NCBI RefSeq assembly: GCF_001898315.1
Contig: NZ_MKTQ01000014.1
Span: 124,001 to 188,000 of the forward strand
Direction: 5' to 3'
From: Microbacterium sp. 70-16
GTDB taxonomy: Bacteria > Actinomycetota > Actinomycetes > Actinomycetales > Microbacteriaceae
DNA length: 64,000 nucleotides
Below, piece by piece: positions 8,578 through 20,429 of the stretch. The translations under genes were made by a program, and so were the position numbers. Below the pieces are notes generated by a model, which had not been told where the DNA came from, did no database searches, and was given only the letters and a program-made list of their open reading frames with translations. Numbering within the stretch: the stretch's first letter is position 1; every line of letters begins with the position of its first letter.

Positions 8578-9341
8578 CTCCCCACGCTGCCATCGCCCAG
8601 CTTGCACCCACTCGGCACCTGCTGGTCGCGCTCGACTTCGACGGCACGCTGTCGCCGCTCGTCGATGAACCGATGAGCGCGCGCATGCTGCCGGAGGCCC
8701 GGGCAGCGCTGGATGCCCTCGTGGCGGCTCCCGCGACCAGCGTCGCGCTCGTGTCGGGCCGGACGCTGCACGACCTCCGCATCATCGCCGAGCACGACGA
8801 CGATGCGCCCGTGCTGCTGGCTGCTTCGCATGGCGCCGAGCAGTGGCCCGCTCCCGAGGATGAGGTGACGGATGCCGCGGCGCTCGCGCTGCGCGACGAA
8901 CTTCAGGGCGCGGCTGCGCGTATCGCGGGGGAGCAGGAGGGCGCCTGGGTCGAGCCGAAAGCCTTCGGCTTCGCCGTGCACACGCGCCTCGCCGCGCCGG
9001 GCAGCGTGGCACCGCTGCACGCCGCCGTCGACGCGCTCGTCGCGCAGCGTGCCCCGCACTGGCGCCGCCGCCTCGGGCACGACGTCCTCGAGTTCTCCTT
9101 CCGCAGCGAAGGCAAAGACGCCGCCATCGCGCGACTGAGAGCGCAGACCGGCGCCACCGCCGTCCTGTTCGCGGGCGATGACGTCACCGACGAAGACGCC
9201 CTGCGCTCGCTCGCACGGGGGGACGTCGGCGTGCGCGTGGGCGGGGGAGAGACCGCGGCCGCGGTTCGTGTCGAGGGCATCCGAGAACTGTCGTCGCTGC
9301 TTGTCGGACTCGCACATGAACGGGCCCGCCTGCGGGCATAG
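8574..9341 (+). CDS. otsB: trehalose-6-phosphate phosphatase
   Basis: A 255-residue HAD-superfamily phosphatase that removes phosphate from trehalose 6-phosphate. Motif I is DFDGTLSPL near residues 19-27, and the late acidic motif is GDDVTDEDAL. The start is the GTG at 8574 overlapping the otsA stop; an earlier in-frame ATG at 8532 lies inside otsA and is not needed. The gene ends 9 bases before the ilvD start, and the ilvD -10 box lies at the junction. Confidence 0.93.
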   Translation: MTPHAAIAQLAPTRHLLVALDFDGTLSPLVDEPMSARMLPEARAALDALVAAPATSVALVSGRTLHDLRIIAEHDDDAPVLLAASHGAEQWPAPEDEVTDAAALALRDELQGAAARIAGEQEGAWVEPKAFGFAVHTRLAAPGSVAPLHAAVDALVAQRAPHWRRRLGHDVLEFSFRSEGKDAAIARLRAQTGATAVLFAGDDVTDEDALRSLARGDVGVRVGGGETAAAVRVEGIRELSSLLVGLAHERARLRA

Positions 9342-9350
9342 ACTGCGAGA

Positions 9351-11072
9351 ATGCCTGACAGTTCAGCAACGCAGGACACCGACGCCATCGACATCAAACC
9401 CCGCAGTCGCGTCGTCACCGACGGCATCGAAGCCACGACATCCCGGGGCATGCTCCGCGCCGTCGGCATGGGCGACGAAGACTGGGACAAGCCCCAGATC
9501 GGCATCGCGTCGAGCTGGAACGAGATCACGCCCTGCAACCTGAGTCTCGACCGCCTCGCACAGGGCGCCAAAGAAGGTGTGCACGCGGGCGGCGGATACC
9601 CGCTGCAGTTCGGCACGATCTCGGTGTCGGACGGCATCTCGATGGGTCATGAGGGCATGCACTTCTCGCTCGTGAGCCGTGAAGTCATCGCTGACTCGGT
9701 TGAGACGGTCGTCATGGCCGAGCGCCTCGACGGCACCGTCCTGCTGGCGGGCTGCGACAAGTCGATCCCCGGAATGCTCATGGCGTCGGCCCGGCTCGAT
9801 CTGTCGAGCGTCTTCCTCTACGCCGGTTCGATCGCCCCCGGTTGGGTCAAGCTCTCGGACGGCACCGAGAAGGACGTCACGATCATCGACTCGTTCGAAG
9901 GCGTCGGCGCCTGCCTCGCGGGGCGCATGAGCGAGGCCGACCTCAAGCGCATCGAGTGCGCGTTCGCGCCCGGTGAGGGCGCGTGCGGTGGCATGTACAC
10001 CGCCAACACGATGGCCTCGGTCGCCGAGGCGCTCGGACTCAGCCTGCCCGGCTCGGCCGCTCCGCCCGCGGCCGACCGTCGCCGCGACTACTTCGCGCAC
10101 CGCTCCGGCGAGGCCGTCGTCAATCTGCTTCAGCTCGGCATCACGACGCGCGACATCCTCACGAAGGAGGCGTTCGAGAACGCGATCGCCCTCGCAATGG
10201 CCCTCGGCGGCTCGACCAACGTCGTGCTGCACCTGCTCGCGATCGCGCGTGAAGCCGACGTCGACCTGAACCTGCACGACTTCAACCGCATCGGCGACAA
10301 GGTGCCGCACGTCGCCGACATGAAGCCGTTCGGCAACTTCGTCATGAACGACGTCGACCGCCACGGGGGCATCCCGGTCATCATGAAGGCGATGCTCGAC
10401 GAAGGGCTCCTGCACGGCGACGCCCTCACCGTTACCGGCAAGACGCTCGCCGAGAACCTCGCCGAACTCGACCCCGACCCCATCGACGGCACAGTCATCC
10501 ACACGTTCGACAACCCCATCCACGCCACCGGCGGCCTCACGATTCTGCACGGGTCGCTCGCGCCCGAGGGTGCCGTCGTGAAGACCGCGGGGTTCGACGC
10601 CTCGGTCTTCGAAGGGCCCGCGCGCGTCTTCGAGCGCGAGCGCGCCGCGATGGACGCGCTCGAGGCAGGTGATGTCGAAGCCGGCAGCGTCGTCGTCATC
10701 CGGTACGAGGGCCCGAAGGGCGGCCCCGGCATGCGCGAGATGCTCGCGATCACCGCCGCCATCAAGGGCGCGGGGCTCGGAAAAGATGTACTACTCTTGA
10801 CGGACGGACGATTCTCAGGCGGCACAACCGGCCTGTGCATCGGCCACATAGCACCCGAAGCGGTGGACGCTGGTCCCATCGCCTTCGTGCGCGATGGTGA
10901 TCTGATACGGGTCGATATCGCGGCTCGCACTCTCGACCTACTCGTCGATGACGCAGAGCTGAGCTCCCGCCGTGATGGCTGGGAGCCCCTTCCCCCGCGC
11001 TATACCCGTGGCGTCCTGGCCAAATACTCGAAACTCGTGCGCTCTGCAGCTGAGGGCGCGACGACGGGTTAG
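9351..11072 (+). CDS. ilvD: dihydroxy-acid dehydratase
   Basis: A 573-residue Fe-S dehydratase acting on 2,3-dihydroxy-isovalerate and -methylvalerate in valine and isoleucine synthesis. Cluster cysteines are visible in [10 protein letters not shown] and [14 protein letters not shown], and the C-terminal [11 protein letters not shown] is conserved. A TAGACT box at 9339-9344 lies 6 bases before the ATG, indicating a leaderless message. From about 10785 to the end the codon use changes sharply (GTA, CTA, TTG, ATA and AAA codons appear), although the protein stays conserved. ilvB follows after 39 bases. Confidence 0.96.
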   Translation: MPDSSATQDTDAIDIKPRSRVVTDGIEATTSRGMLRAVGMGDEDWDKPQIGIASSWNEITPCNLSLDRLAQGAKEGVHAGGGYPLQFGTISVSDGISMGHEGMHFSLVSREVIADSVETVVMAERLDGTVLLAGCDKSIPGMLMASARLDLSSVFLYAGSIAPGWVKLSDGTEKDVTIIDSFEGVGACLAGRMSEADLKRIECAFAPGEGACGGMYTANTMASVAEALGLSLPGSAAPPAADRRRDYFAHRSGEAVVNLLQLGITTRDILTKEAFENAIALAMALGGSTNVVLHLLAIAREADVDLNLHDFNRIGDKVPHVADMKPFGNFVMNDVDRHGGIPVIMKAMLDEGLLHGDALTVTGKTLAENLAELDPDPIDGTVIHTFDNPIHATGGLTILHGSLAPEGAVVKTAGFDASVFEGPARVFERERAAMDALEAGDVEAGSVVVIRYEGPKGGPGMREMLAITAAIKGAGLGKDVLLLTDGRFSGGTTGLCIGHIAPEAVDAGPIAFVRDGDLIRVDIAARTLDLLVDDAELSSRRDGWEPLPPRYTRGVLAKYSKLVRSAAEGATTG

Positions 11073-11111
11073 GCTCCCGCTTTACCGCATTCGATCACCG
11101 AGGTCTCACAC

Positions 11112-12914
11112 ATGTCTCTCGACACCGCTGCGGCCGTTCCTCGGCCGCCCGCTCGCGGCGCCTCCGCTCCGGTTCTGACCGGGGCTGAAGCCGTCGTCCG
11201 TTCCCTCGAACTGCTGGGGGTGACCGACGTGTTCGGTCTGCCCGGCGGCGCGATCCTGCCCGTCTACGACCCGCTGATGGATTCCACGGCGCTGCGTCAC
11301 ATCCTCGTCCGCCACGAGCAGGGTGCCGGTCACGCCGCCGAGGGCTACGCGTCGGCATCCGGCAAGGTCGGCGTCGCGATCGCGACGAGCGGCCCCGGCG
11401 CCACCAACCTCGTCACGGCGATCGCCGATGCGTACATGGACTCGGTCCCGATGCTCGCCATCACCGGTCAGGTGTTCTCGACGCTCATGGGCACCGATGC
11501 CTTCCAGGAGGCCGACATCGTCGGCATCACGATGCCGGTCACGAAGCACTCGTTCCTCGTGAAGGATGCCTCGGAGATCCCCGGAGCCATCGCCGCCGCC
11601 TACGAGATCGCCTCGACGGGTCGTCCCGGCCCGGTGCTGGTGGACATCACGAAGGATGCGCAGCAGGAAGAAGCACCGTTCGTCTGGCCGCCGCGTTACG
11701 ACCTCCCCGGCTACCGGCCGGTTACGAAGGCGCACGGCAAGCAGATCCAGGCGGCTGCGAACCTGCTGGCATCCGCCCACAAGCCCGTGCTGTACGTCGG
11801 TGGCGGTGTCGTGCGCGCCGGGGCAGCCGCCGAGCTGCTGACGCTCGCCGAGACGACCGGTGCGCCCGTCGTGACGACTCTGATGGCGCGCGGCGCGTTC
11901 CCCGACTCGCACCCGCAGCACCTCGGCATGCCCGGGATGCACGGCACGGTGCCGGCCGTCCTCGCGCTGCAGGAGGCCGACCTGATCGTCGCGCTCGGCG
12001 CGCGGTTCGACGACCGCGTCACCGGCAAGGCGGCGCTGTTCGCCCCGCACGCGCAGGTCGTGCACGTCGACATCGACCCCGCCGAGATCTCGAAGATCCG
12101 CACGGCGGACGTGCCGATCGTGGGCGACGTGCGTGAGGTCCTCGTCGACCTCGACGGCGCCTACCGCGGCGCGATCGCCGAGACGACGCCCGACATCGCC
12201 GAATGGTGGTCGTACCTCGACGGCCTGCGCGACGAGTTCCCGCTGGGCTACTCGCAGCCCAGCGACGGCCTGATGTCGCCGCAGTACGTCATCTCGCGCA
12301 TCGGTGAGCTGACCGGCCCCGAGGGCGTGTACGCCGCAGGCGTCGGCCAGCACCAGATGTGGGCGGCGCAGTTCATCAAGTACGAGCGTCCCAACGCGTG
12401 GCTCAACTCCGGCGGCGCCGGCACGATGGGCTACTCGGTGCCCGCCGCGATGGGGGCCAAGGTCGCCGAACCCGACCGCGTCGTGTGGGCGATCGACGGC
12501 GACGGCTGCTTCCAGATGACCAACCAGGAGCTCGCGACCTGCGTCATCAACCAGATCCCGATCAAGGTCGCGATCATCAACAACTCGAGCCTCGGCATGG
12601 TGCGCCAGTGGCAGACGCTGTTCTATGACGGCCGCCACTCGAACACCGACCTCAACACGGGCCACGGCACCGTCCGCATCCCCGACTTCGTCAAGCTCGC
12701 CGAGGCGTACGGATGCCTCGCCCTGCGGGTCGAGAAGGAAGAGGACGTCGACGCGGCCATCAAGACGGCCCTCGAGACGAACGACCGCCCCGTCGTGATC
12801 GACTTCGTCGTGTCGGCCGACGCGATGGTGTGGCCGATGGTGCCCCAGGGCGTCAGCAACAGCTACGTCCAGTACGCGCGTGACCACGCGCCGAGCTTCG
12901 ACCAGGAGGACTGA
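11112..12914 (+). CDS. ilvB: acetolactate synthase, large (catalytic) subunit
   Basis: A 600-residue thiamine-diphosphate enzyme making acetolactate and acetohydroxybutyrate, the first common step of branched-chain synthesis. It has the N-terminal catalytic Glu region [15 protein letters not shown], a central FAD-domain segment, and the cofactor motif [16 protein letters not shown] through [13 protein letters not shown]. The regulatory subunit gene starts one base after its stop. Its first ~35 codons share the less biased codon use of the ilvD tail. No translated attenuator is visible in the 39 bases upstream, so any attenuation would have to act inside ilvD. Confidence 0.96.
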   Translation: MSLDTAAAVPRPPARGASAPVLTGAEAVVRSLELLGVTDVFGLPGGAILPVYDPLMDSTALRHILVRHEQGAGHAAEGYASASGKVGVAIATSGPGATNLVTAIADAYMDSVPMLAITGQVFSTLMGTDAFQEADIVGITMPVTKHSFLVKDASEIPGAIAAAYEIASTGRPGPVLVDITKDAQQEEAPFVWPPRYDLPGYRPVTKAHGKQIQAAANLLASAHKPVLYVGGGVVRAGAAAELLTLAETTGAPVVTTLMARGAFPDSHPQHLGMPGMHGTVPAVLALQEADLIVALGARFDDRVTGKAALFAPHAQVVHVDIDPAEISKIRTADVPIVGDVREVLVDLDGAYRGAIAETTPDIAEWWSYLDGLRDEFPLGYSQPSDGLMSPQYVISRIGELTGPEGVYAAGVGQHQMWAAQFIKYERPNAWLNSGGAGTMGYSVPAAMGAKVAEPDRVVWAIDGDGCFQMTNQELATCVINQIPIKVAIINNSSLGMVRQWQTLFYDGRHSNTDLNTGHGTVRIPDFVKLAEAYGCLALRVEKEEDVDAAIKTALETNDRPVVIDFVVSADAMVWPMVPQGVSNSYVQYARDHAPSFDQED

Positions 12915-12915
12915 G

Positions 12916-14518
<1,603 letters not shown>

Positions 14519-14573
14519 CCTTCGTCCACGACTCCGACACACCCGTCGGATCAGGCTTGCTACAAGCCATACG

Positions 14574-14604
14574 GACCCGGCCCCCTCACAAGGGGGCCGG
14601 GTCT
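14574..14604 (+). terminator. intrinsic terminator after ilvC
   Basis: GACCCGGCCCCCT and AGGGGGCCGGGTC form a perfect 13-base-pair stem around the loop CACA, followed by TCTT. It lies 55 bases after the ilvC stop and ends the ilvDBNC run. Confidence 0.85.
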
Positions 14605-14643
14605 TCGGCATTCGGCCGCCTGCCACCCCGCTACGCTGGGCGG

Positions 14644-15141
14644 GTGAGCACCGGACGCGATGACGACGCCCTGAGCTGGGGCGGCGACGACGATCCCACG
14701 CTGGACGTCGGGGCACGGCCTGAGCCTGAGCCGGCTCCGGCACCGGCTCTTCCGGACGGCTTCACGGCCGTCGGGCGGGGGAGTGAGGCCCTCGCGGGCC
14801 GGGCAGACGTGCCGGCGGATGCCGCGGAGGATGCCCCGCCGGCATCCCTGTCGAACGTCGCGCTCGTCACGATCGGCATCATCGCGGGCATCTACCTGCT
14901 GTACACGATCGGCTGGATCGTGGGCGGGTCACGACTGGCGGGCACCGCACAGTTCCTCGTGAGCCCCGTCGGCTATCAGTTCGCGCTGTGGCTCGCGATC
15001 GCCGCGCCCGCGCTCTGGTTCGGGACGGCGTACGCGCTCACGCGCGGCACCAAGACCTGGATCCGCGTGCTGTGGCTCGCCGCGGGCCTCGCACTGCTGG
15101 TGCCGTGGCCGTTCATCATGGTCGGGGCGGTGGGACAGTGA
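14644..15141 (+). CDS. membrane protein with acidic/proline-rich N-terminus
   Basis: A 165-residue protein. The first ~65 residues are polar and rich in Asp, Glu, Pro and Ala; three membrane segments follow (VALVTIGIIAGIYLLYTIGW, FALWLAIAAPALWFGTAYAL, VLWLAAGLALLVPWPFIMV). The GTG at 14644 lies 6 bases after TACGCT (14632-14637), a leaderless layout. The next small membrane protein overlaps its stop by 4 bases, so the pair probably works together. I do not recognise a function. Confidence 0.75.
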   Translation: MSTGRDDDALSWGGDDDPTLDVGARPEPEPAPAPALPDGFTAVGRGSEALAGRADVPADAAEDAPPASLSNVALVTIGIIAGIYLLYTIGWIVGGSRLAGTAQFLVSPVGYQFALWLAIAAPALWFGTAYALTRGTKTWIRVLWLAAGLALLVPWPFIMVGAVGQ

Positions 15142-15494
15142 GCACGCAAGAGTCGCCCGCACGACCCGCACACCGCGGCGCACTGCCGGTGTGGCTCATC
15201 GTCACGATCTCGGTCTTCTTCGGCCTCTTCTACGCCTACGCGGTGTGGAATGCGGTGGAGTTCCTCATCTCGCAGGCGACCGGCACGCTGACACTCAACG
15301 GCTACGGCTGGTTCGTGCTGCTGCTCGCCGTCGCATTCCCACTCGTGGCCTTCGGCGTCGCGTTCGCGATCGGATGGCGCCGGGTGTGGTGGGAGTTCGG
15401 TCTGGTCTTGCTCGCCGGGCTCGGCGTCGTCGCGGTGTTCTGGCTCAACGTCATCGCCTACAGCGCCACCAACGGCGCATCGATGCTGGGCTGA
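15138..15494 (+). CDS. small multi-spanning membrane protein
   Basis: A 118-residue protein with three predicted membrane segments (LPVWLIVTISVFFGLFYAYA, WFVLLLAVAFPLVAFGVAF, FGLVLLAGLGVVAVFWLNVI). Its GTG start overlaps the upstream stop in a GTGA arrangement. It shares the three-span size of its partner, and the two may form a heteromeric complex. No enzymatic motif is visible. Confidence 0.7.
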   Translation: MSTQESPARPAHRGALPVWLIVTISVFFGLFYAYAVWNAVEFLISQATGTLTLNGYGWFVLLLAVAFPLVAFGVAFAIGWRRVWWEFGLVLLAGLGVVAVFWLNVIAYSATNGASMLG

Positions 15495-15569
15495 CCGGGC
15501 ACCCTCTGCCGGTTACTTCCGTCGTCACACGGTCAGGTGCGTGTGGTCGCGGACGGTAGGCTGAACCCC

Positions 15570-17174
15570 GTGACCAAGCCTGTCGTCCTGATCGCCGAAG
15601 AACTCTCCCCCGCCACGATCGATGCCCTCGGGCCGGATTTCGAGATCCGCACGGTCGACGGCACCGATCGCCCCGCGCTGCTGTCGTCGATCGCCGACGC
15701 CGACGCGATCCTGATCCGATCGGCGACGAAGGTGGATGCCGAGGCGATCGCCGCGGCATCCCGCCTCAAGGTCGTCGCACGCGCCGGTGTGGGCCTGGAC
15801 AACGTCGACATCAAGTCGGCCACGGCGGCGGGCGTCATGGTCGTCAACGCGCCGACCTCCAACATCATCTCGGCAGCCGAGCTCACCGTCGGCCACATCC
15901 TGAGCCTCGCGCGTCACATTCCCGCGGCGCACGCCTCGCTCGCGGCGGGCGCATGGAAGCGCAGCTCGTTCACGGGCACCGAGCTGTTCGAGAAGACGGT
16001 CGGCATCATCGGCCTCGGCCGCATCGGTGGCCTCATCGCGGCGCGCCTGCAGGGCTTCGGTGTGTCGGTCGTCGCGTACGACCCCTACGTCACGCCCGCC
16101 CGCGCACAGCAGCTCGGCGTGACGCTGCTGCCGCTGGATGACCTGCTCGCGCAGAGTGACTTCGTCACGATCCACATGCCGAAGACCCCCGAGACGACCG
16201 GCATGATCGGCGCCGAGCAGTTCGCACTGATGAAGCCGACCGCGTACGTCGTCAACGTCGCCCGCGGCGGGCTCATCGACGAGGCCGCGCTGTACACGGC
16301 GCTCACGACCGGCGAGATCGCCGGTGCGGGGCTCGACGTCTTCACCTCTGAGCCGCCGAAGGAAGACGGCACCGCCTTCCCGCTGCTCTCGCTGCCGAAC
16401 GTCGTCGTGACGCCGCACCTCGGGGCATCCACCGACGAAGCACAGGAGAAAGCCGGCATCTCGGTCGCCCGCTCCGTCAAACTCGCTCTCGAGGGTGACC
16501 TCGTTCCCGATGCCGTCAACGTCGCCGGCGGCGTCATCGACCCGTTCGTGCGCCCCGGCATCGCGCTGGTCGAGCGGCTCGGCCAAGTGTTCTCGGGTCT
16601 TGCCGCCAGTGCCCTGACGAGCCTCGACATCGAGGTGCGCGGCGAGCTGGCCGCCTACGACGTCAGCGTGTACCGCCTCGCGGCGCTCAAGGGCATCTTC
16701 ACGAAGATCGTCAGCGAGAACGTGTCGTACGTCAACGCGCCGCTGTTCGCCGAGCAGCGCGGCATCGAGACGCGCCTGATCGTCGAGGCCGACAGCCCGC
16801 TGTACCGCAACATCACGATCCTGCGCGGCACGCTGTCCGACGGGTCGGTGCTCACGGTCGCGGGCACGCTCGCGGGCACCCGCATGGTGCCGAAGATCGT
16901 CGGCATCAACGGGTACGAGATCGAGGTGCCGATCGAGCAGCACCACGTCGTGATGCGCTACGCCGACCGCCCCGGAATCGTCGCGATCTACGGTCAGAAG
17001 CTCGGCGAAGCCGGCATCAACATCGCGGGACTGTTCGTGGCGCACCCCGACGCGTCCGGCCGCGCGCTGTCGGTGCTGACGGTCGACCAGCCCGTGCCCG
17101 AAGAGATCCTCGAGCAGATGCGCGCCGCCGTCGGCGCCGACCTCTTCCGCCAGATCGAGATCACCGAGGCCTGA
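15570..17174 (+). CDS. serA: D-3-phosphoglycerate dehydrogenase
   Basis: A 534-residue enzyme oxidising 3-phosphoglycerate in the first committed step of serine synthesis. The Rossmann motif GLGRIGGLIAARLQGFG lies near residue 150, and conserved segments NVARGGLIDEAAL and TPHLGASTDEAQ follow. A C-terminal intervening domain and ACT domain (VMRYADRPGIVAIYG) make it the long, actinobacterial type, in which serine inhibition is usual. The GTG at 15570 follows TAGGCT by 7 bases, indicating leaderless translation. Confidence 0.96.
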   Translation: MTKPVVLIAEELSPATIDALGPDFEIRTVDGTDRPALLSSIADADAILIRSATKVDAEAIAAASRLKVVARAGVGLDNVDIKSATAAGVMVVNAPTSNIISAAELTVGHILSLARHIPAAHASLAAGAWKRSSFTGTELFEKTVGIIGLGRIGGLIAARLQGFGVSVVAYDPYVTPARAQQLGVTLLPLDDLLAQSDFVTIHMPKTPETTGMIGAEQFALMKPTAYVVNVARGGLIDEAALYTALTTGEIAGAGLDVFTSEPPKEDGTAFPLLSLPNVVVTPHLGASTDEAQEKAGISVARSVKLALEGDLVPDAVNVAGGVIDPFVRPGIALVERLGQVFSGLAASALTSLDIEVRGELAAYDVSVYRLAALKGIFTKIVSENVSYVNAPLFAEQRGIETRLIVEADSPLYRNITILRGTLSDGSVLTVAGTLAGTRMVPKIVGINGYEIEVPIEQHHVVMRYADRPGIVAIYGQKLGEAGINIAGLFVAHPDASGRALSVLTVDQPVPEEILEQMRAAVGADLFRQIEITEA

Positions 17175-17196
17175 GCCGCGGCATCAGCCGGGTGCG

Positions 17197-17739
17197 TCAG
17201 TGCGCGGATGCCTCGACGAGCGCGATGAGCGCGTCCAGCGCGGCGCCGCGGGGGACCGGGCCCGAAACCGGGTCGCTGGAGAGGGCGTTGTTGTAGTACA
17301 GCCCGTCGCTCACGAGCAGGACGAGCGCGAGCGCGGCCTCGTCGCGCACGTGCGGCCGCAGGGCATCCGCCCACCGCGCGCGTACGCGCTGCAGCGCCTC
17401 GGCGGCGTCGGCGCGTCCACCCTGCGCGAGGCGTGAGGTGGCGATGAGCGCCCGATCGAGCGGGTCGCCGTCCATGACGGACGTGCGCAGGTAGTACGCG
17501 ACGGTGCCCTCGGGTGCCGCGGCCATCTGGCCGAGATCCTCGTCGACGAGGGTTTCGAGCCGGTCGAGGAGGCCGCGCTCGAGGGCGTCCTTCGAGGCGA
17601 AGTGGTACAGCAGGCCGCCCTTGGAAACACCCGCGGCGTGGGCCGTGGCATCCATCGTCGCGGCGCGTTCGCCGTCGTCGACGAGCAGGCTCTCGAAGGC
17701 ATCGAGCACGCTCTCGCGGGCGCGTGGGGGTCGGGACAT
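17197..17739 (-). CDS. TetR-family transcriptional repressor
   Basis: A 180-residue TetR protein with an N-terminal helix-turn-helix (ATMDATAHAAGVSKGGLLYHFASKDAL) and a helical ligand domain ending LDALIALVEASAH. GGAAGG precedes the ATG at 17739. It is divergent from an MFS drug-type transporter with a palindrome between them, a common repressor/efflux-pump layout, so it very probably represses that transporter. Confidence 0.88.
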   Translation of the reverse strand: MSRPPRARESVLDAFESLLVDDGERAATMDATAHAAGVSKGGLLYHFASKDALERGLLDRLETLVDEDLGQMAAAPEGTVAYYLRTSVMDGDPLDRALIATSRLAQGGRADAAEALQRVRARWADALRPHVRDEAALALVLLVSDGLYYNNALSSDPVSGPVPRGAALDALIALVEASAH

Positions 17740-17771
17740 CGGTCTTCCTTCCGGTCGCCGTCGTCTGTTAC

Positions 17772-17791
17772 TATACCGGCTGGACGGTTTA
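17772..17791. promoter_or_regulatory. TetR operator in the TetR/MFS divergent region
   Basis: TATACCG and CGGTTTA are inverted half-sites matching at 6 of 7 positions, separated by GCTGGA. The site ends 3 bases before the MFS start codon and lies 33 bases from the regulator start. Symmetry and position fit the adjacent TetR protein. Confidence 0.65.
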
Positions 17792-17794
17792 CAA

Positions 17795-19378
17795 ATGACA
17801 TTGACTGAAGAGATCACCATCGCAGACGCACAGGGTCGCAGAGTGGGCTGGCGGGGCTGGACGGCGCTGGTCGTCCTCATGCTGCCCGTGTTGCTCGTGT
17901 CGGTCGACAACACGGTGCTGAGCTTCGCGCTGCCCGACATCGCGCGCGACCTCTCGCCGACGAGCGCGGAGCAGCTCTGGATCATCGACGCGTACCCGCT
18001 TGTGCTCGCGGGCCTGCTCGTGACGATGGGAACGCTCGGCGACCGCTTCGGACGCCGCCGGATGCTGCTGATCGGCGCGACCGGGTTCGCGACGATCTCG
18101 GCGCTCGCGGCCTTCGCCCCCACGGCGGGCCTGCTCATCGCGTCGCGCGCGGCGATGGGCGTCTTCGGCGCCATGCTCATGCCGTCGACGCTCTCGCTGC
18201 TGCGGTCGATCTTCACCGACCGTGACCAGCGCCGGCTCGCGATCGCGGTGTGGGCATCGATGTTCTCGGCCGGCTCGGCGCTCGGCCCCATCGTCGGTGG
18301 CATCCTGCTCGAGCACTTCGCGTGGGGCTCAGTGTTCCTCATGGCCGTGCCCGTGTTGCTGCCCCTGCTGATCCTCGCGCCGCTGCTCGTGCCCGAGAGC
18401 CGCGACCCCAACCCGGGCCGCATCGACCCCGTCAGCATCCTGTTGTCGATGGCGACGATGGTGCCGATCGTGTTCGCCATCAAGGAAGCCGCCGTGCACG
18501 GCTTCGACCTCACGGTGCCCGTGCTCGTGCTGGTCGGCCTGGGCTTCGGCGCGCTGTTCGTGCGTCGCCAGCTGCGCAGCACCGCACCCATGCTCGACAT
18601 GCGCCTGTTCACCCGTGGCACGTTCACGGGCGCGCTGCTGGTGAACCTGCTGAGCGTCATCGCGCTCGTCGGGTTCCTGTTCTTCGTCGCGCAGCACCTG
18701 CAGCTGATCGTCGGACTCTCGCCGATGGATGCCGGTCTCGCGCTCGTCCCCGGAATGGTCGCCATGATCATCGCGGGCCTGGTCATCGTGCCGATCGCGC
18801 AACGCGTCGACGCGCGCATCGTCGTGCCCATCGCGCTGATGTTCTCAGTCGCGGGGTATGTCCTGGTCGCGATGTCTGCGACCGACGCCGACCTCGCGCT
18901 GCTCGTGGCGGCGTTCGTCCTGCTCGGCATCGGCATCGGCGCGGCCGAGACCGTCTCGAACGACCTCATCCTCGCGAGCGCACCGCCGGACAAGGCCGGC
19001 GCGGCCAGCGCCGTCTCCGAGACCGCGTACGAGCTCGGCGCCGTCCTCGGGACGGCCGTGCTCGGCGGCATCCTGACGTCGCTGTTCCGCACCGGCATCG
19101 TGCTGCCGCAGGGACTGACGTCGTCGCTGGCGGATGCCGCGCGCGAGACGCTCGCCGGGGCCATGACCGTCGCCGATCAGCTCGGCGGGGCGATTGGCGA
19201 GCAGTTGCGCGTCGCCGCCTCCCACGCCTTCGACGGGGGCGTGGTCGTGACCTCGCTCGCGGGTGCGGCGCTCGTGATCGCAGCGGCCGTCATCGCGGCC
19301 ACTACGCTGGGAACGAGCCCACGCAGTCGCAAGGAGAGCAATGTCGCGCGTCATCAGATTGGCCCTGATCCCCGGTGA
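17795..19378 (+). CDS. MFS transporter, DHA2-type (14-span drug/proton antiporter)
   Basis: A 527-residue major facilitator transporter. Motif A is present as [13 protein letters not shown] near residues 75-87, and the N-terminal region [19 protein letters not shown] is typical of QacA/SmvA-type 14-span pumps. The start at 17795 directly follows the presumed operator. The 3' end overlaps leuB by 38 bases in another frame. Regulation by the divergent TetR is likely. The substrates are unknown; cationic dyes, biocides or antibiotics are usual for the family. Confidence 0.9.
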   Translation: MTLTEEITIADAQGRRVGWRGWTALVVLMLPVLLVSVDNTVLSFALPDIARDLSPTSAEQLWIIDAYPLVLAGLLVTMGTLGDRFGRRRMLLIGATGFATISALAAFAPTAGLLIASRAAMGVFGAMLMPSTLSLLRSIFTDRDQRRLAIAVWASMFSAGSALGPIVGGILLEHFAWGSVFLMAVPVLLPLLILAPLLVPESRDPNPGRIDPVSILLSMATMVPIVFAIKEAAVHGFDLTVPVLVLVGLGFGALFVRRQLRSTAPMLDMRLFTRGTFTGALLVNLLSVIALVGFLFFVAQHLQLIVGLSPMDAGLALVPGMVAMIIAGLVIVPIAQRVDARIVVPIALMFSVAGYVLVAMSATDADLALLVAAFVLLGIGIGAAETVSNDLILASAPPDKAGAASAVSETAYELGAVLGTAVLGGILTSLFRTGIVLPQGLTSSLADAARETLAGAMTVADQLGGAIGEQLRVAASHAFDGGVVVTSLAGAALVIAAAVIAATTLGTSPRSRKESNVARHQIGPDPR

Positions 19379-20393
19379 CGGAATCGGCCCCGAAGTGGTC
19401 GCCGAAGCCGAGAAGGTCCTCGACGCCGTCACCGCGGCATCCGACGTCACCTTCGAGCGCACGCGGTTCTCGCTGGGCGCCGCGCGCTACCTCGAGACCG
19501 GTGACACGCTCTCGGACGAGGATCTCGCGGCGATCGCCGAGCACGACGTCATCCTGCTCGGTGCCGTCGGCGGCGTTCCCGGCGATGTGCGGCTGAAGGA
19601 TGCCAACATCGAGCGCGGCCTGCTGCTGAACCTGCGCTTCGCGCTCGACCACTACGTCAACCTGCGCCCCTCGAAGCTGTACCCGGGTGCTCCCGGCCCG
19701 CTCGCGAACCCCGGCGAGATCGACTTCGTCGTCGTCCGCGAGGGTACAGAAGGCCCGTACGTCGGCAACGGCGGAGCGATCCGCGTCGGCACGCCGCACG
19801 AGGTCGCCAACGAGACGAGCGTCAACACCGCGTTCGGAGTCGAGCGGGTCGTCCGCTACGCGTTCGCGCAGGCGCAGCGCCGCCGGCAGAAGCTCACGCT
19901 CGTGCACAAGACGAACGTGCTGGTGCACGCGGGCGGCATCTGGAAGCGGATCGTGGATGCCGTGGCATCCGAGTACCCCGACGTCGCCGTAGACTATCTG
20001 CACGTCGACGCGGCAACCATCTTCCTGGTCACGAACCCGAGCCGTTTCGATGTGATCGTCACCGACAACCTCTTCGGCGACATCCTGACAGACCTGGCCG
20101 GCGCCGTCACCGGTGGCATCGGCCTCGCCGCATCGGGGAACATCAACCCCGACGGCGCGTTCCCCTCGATGTTCGAGCCCGTGCACGGCTCGGCGCCGGA
20201 CATCGCGGGCACCCAGAAGGCCGACCCCACGGCCGCGATCCTGTCCGTCGCCCTCATGCTCGATCACCTCGGGCTGCAGAGCGAGGCGCAGCGCGTCACC
20301 CGCGCCGTCGAGGACGACATCGCCGCACGGGGCACACACACGCGCACGACCACCGAGGTCGGAGACGCGATCGTCGCGGCACTCCAGGCGTAG
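19341..20393 (+). CDS. leuB: 3-isopropylmalate dehydrogenase
   Basis: A 350-residue NAD enzyme of leucine synthesis that oxidatively decarboxylates 3-isopropylmalate. Visible landmarks are [12 protein letters not shown] near the start, [23 protein letters not shown], and the late [20 protein letters not shown] precedes the ATG at 19341, which lies inside the end of the MFS gene. leuC and leuD lie 18 kb away, so the leucine genes are split in this genome. Confidence 0.95.
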   Translation: MSRVIRLALIPGDGIGPEVVAEAEKVLDAVTAASDVTFERTRFSLGAARYLETGDTLSDEDLAAIAEHDVILLGAVGGVPGDVRLKDANIERGLLLNLRFALDHYVNLRPSKLYPGAPGPLANPGEIDFVVVREGTEGPYVGNGGAIRVGTPHEVANETSVNTAFGVERVVRYAFAQAQRRRQKLTLVHKTNVLVHAGGIWKRIVDAVASEYPDVAVDYLHVDAATIFLVTNPSRFDVIVTDNLFGDILTDLAGAVTGGIGLAASGNINPDGAFPSMFEPVHGSAPDIAGTQKADPTAAILSVALMLDHLGLQSEAQRVTRAVEDDIAARGTHTRTTTEVGDAIVAALQA

Positions 20394-20429
20394 CCTGGGG
20401 ATGCCGCCGCACAGACATCAGGGATGGAC

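Noticed and set aside
11073..11111. Attenuator leader peptide directly upstream of ilvB
   Set aside because: The 39-base gap has no ORF with branched-chain codons and no terminator hairpin.
17740..19164. Long minus-strand open frame opposite the MFS gene, continuous with the TetR frame
   Set aside because: It is an antisense shadow of high-GC coding sequence. The TetR protein begins at the ATG at 17739 with its own ribosome site, and the upstream part is low-complexity Ser/Arg/Thr.
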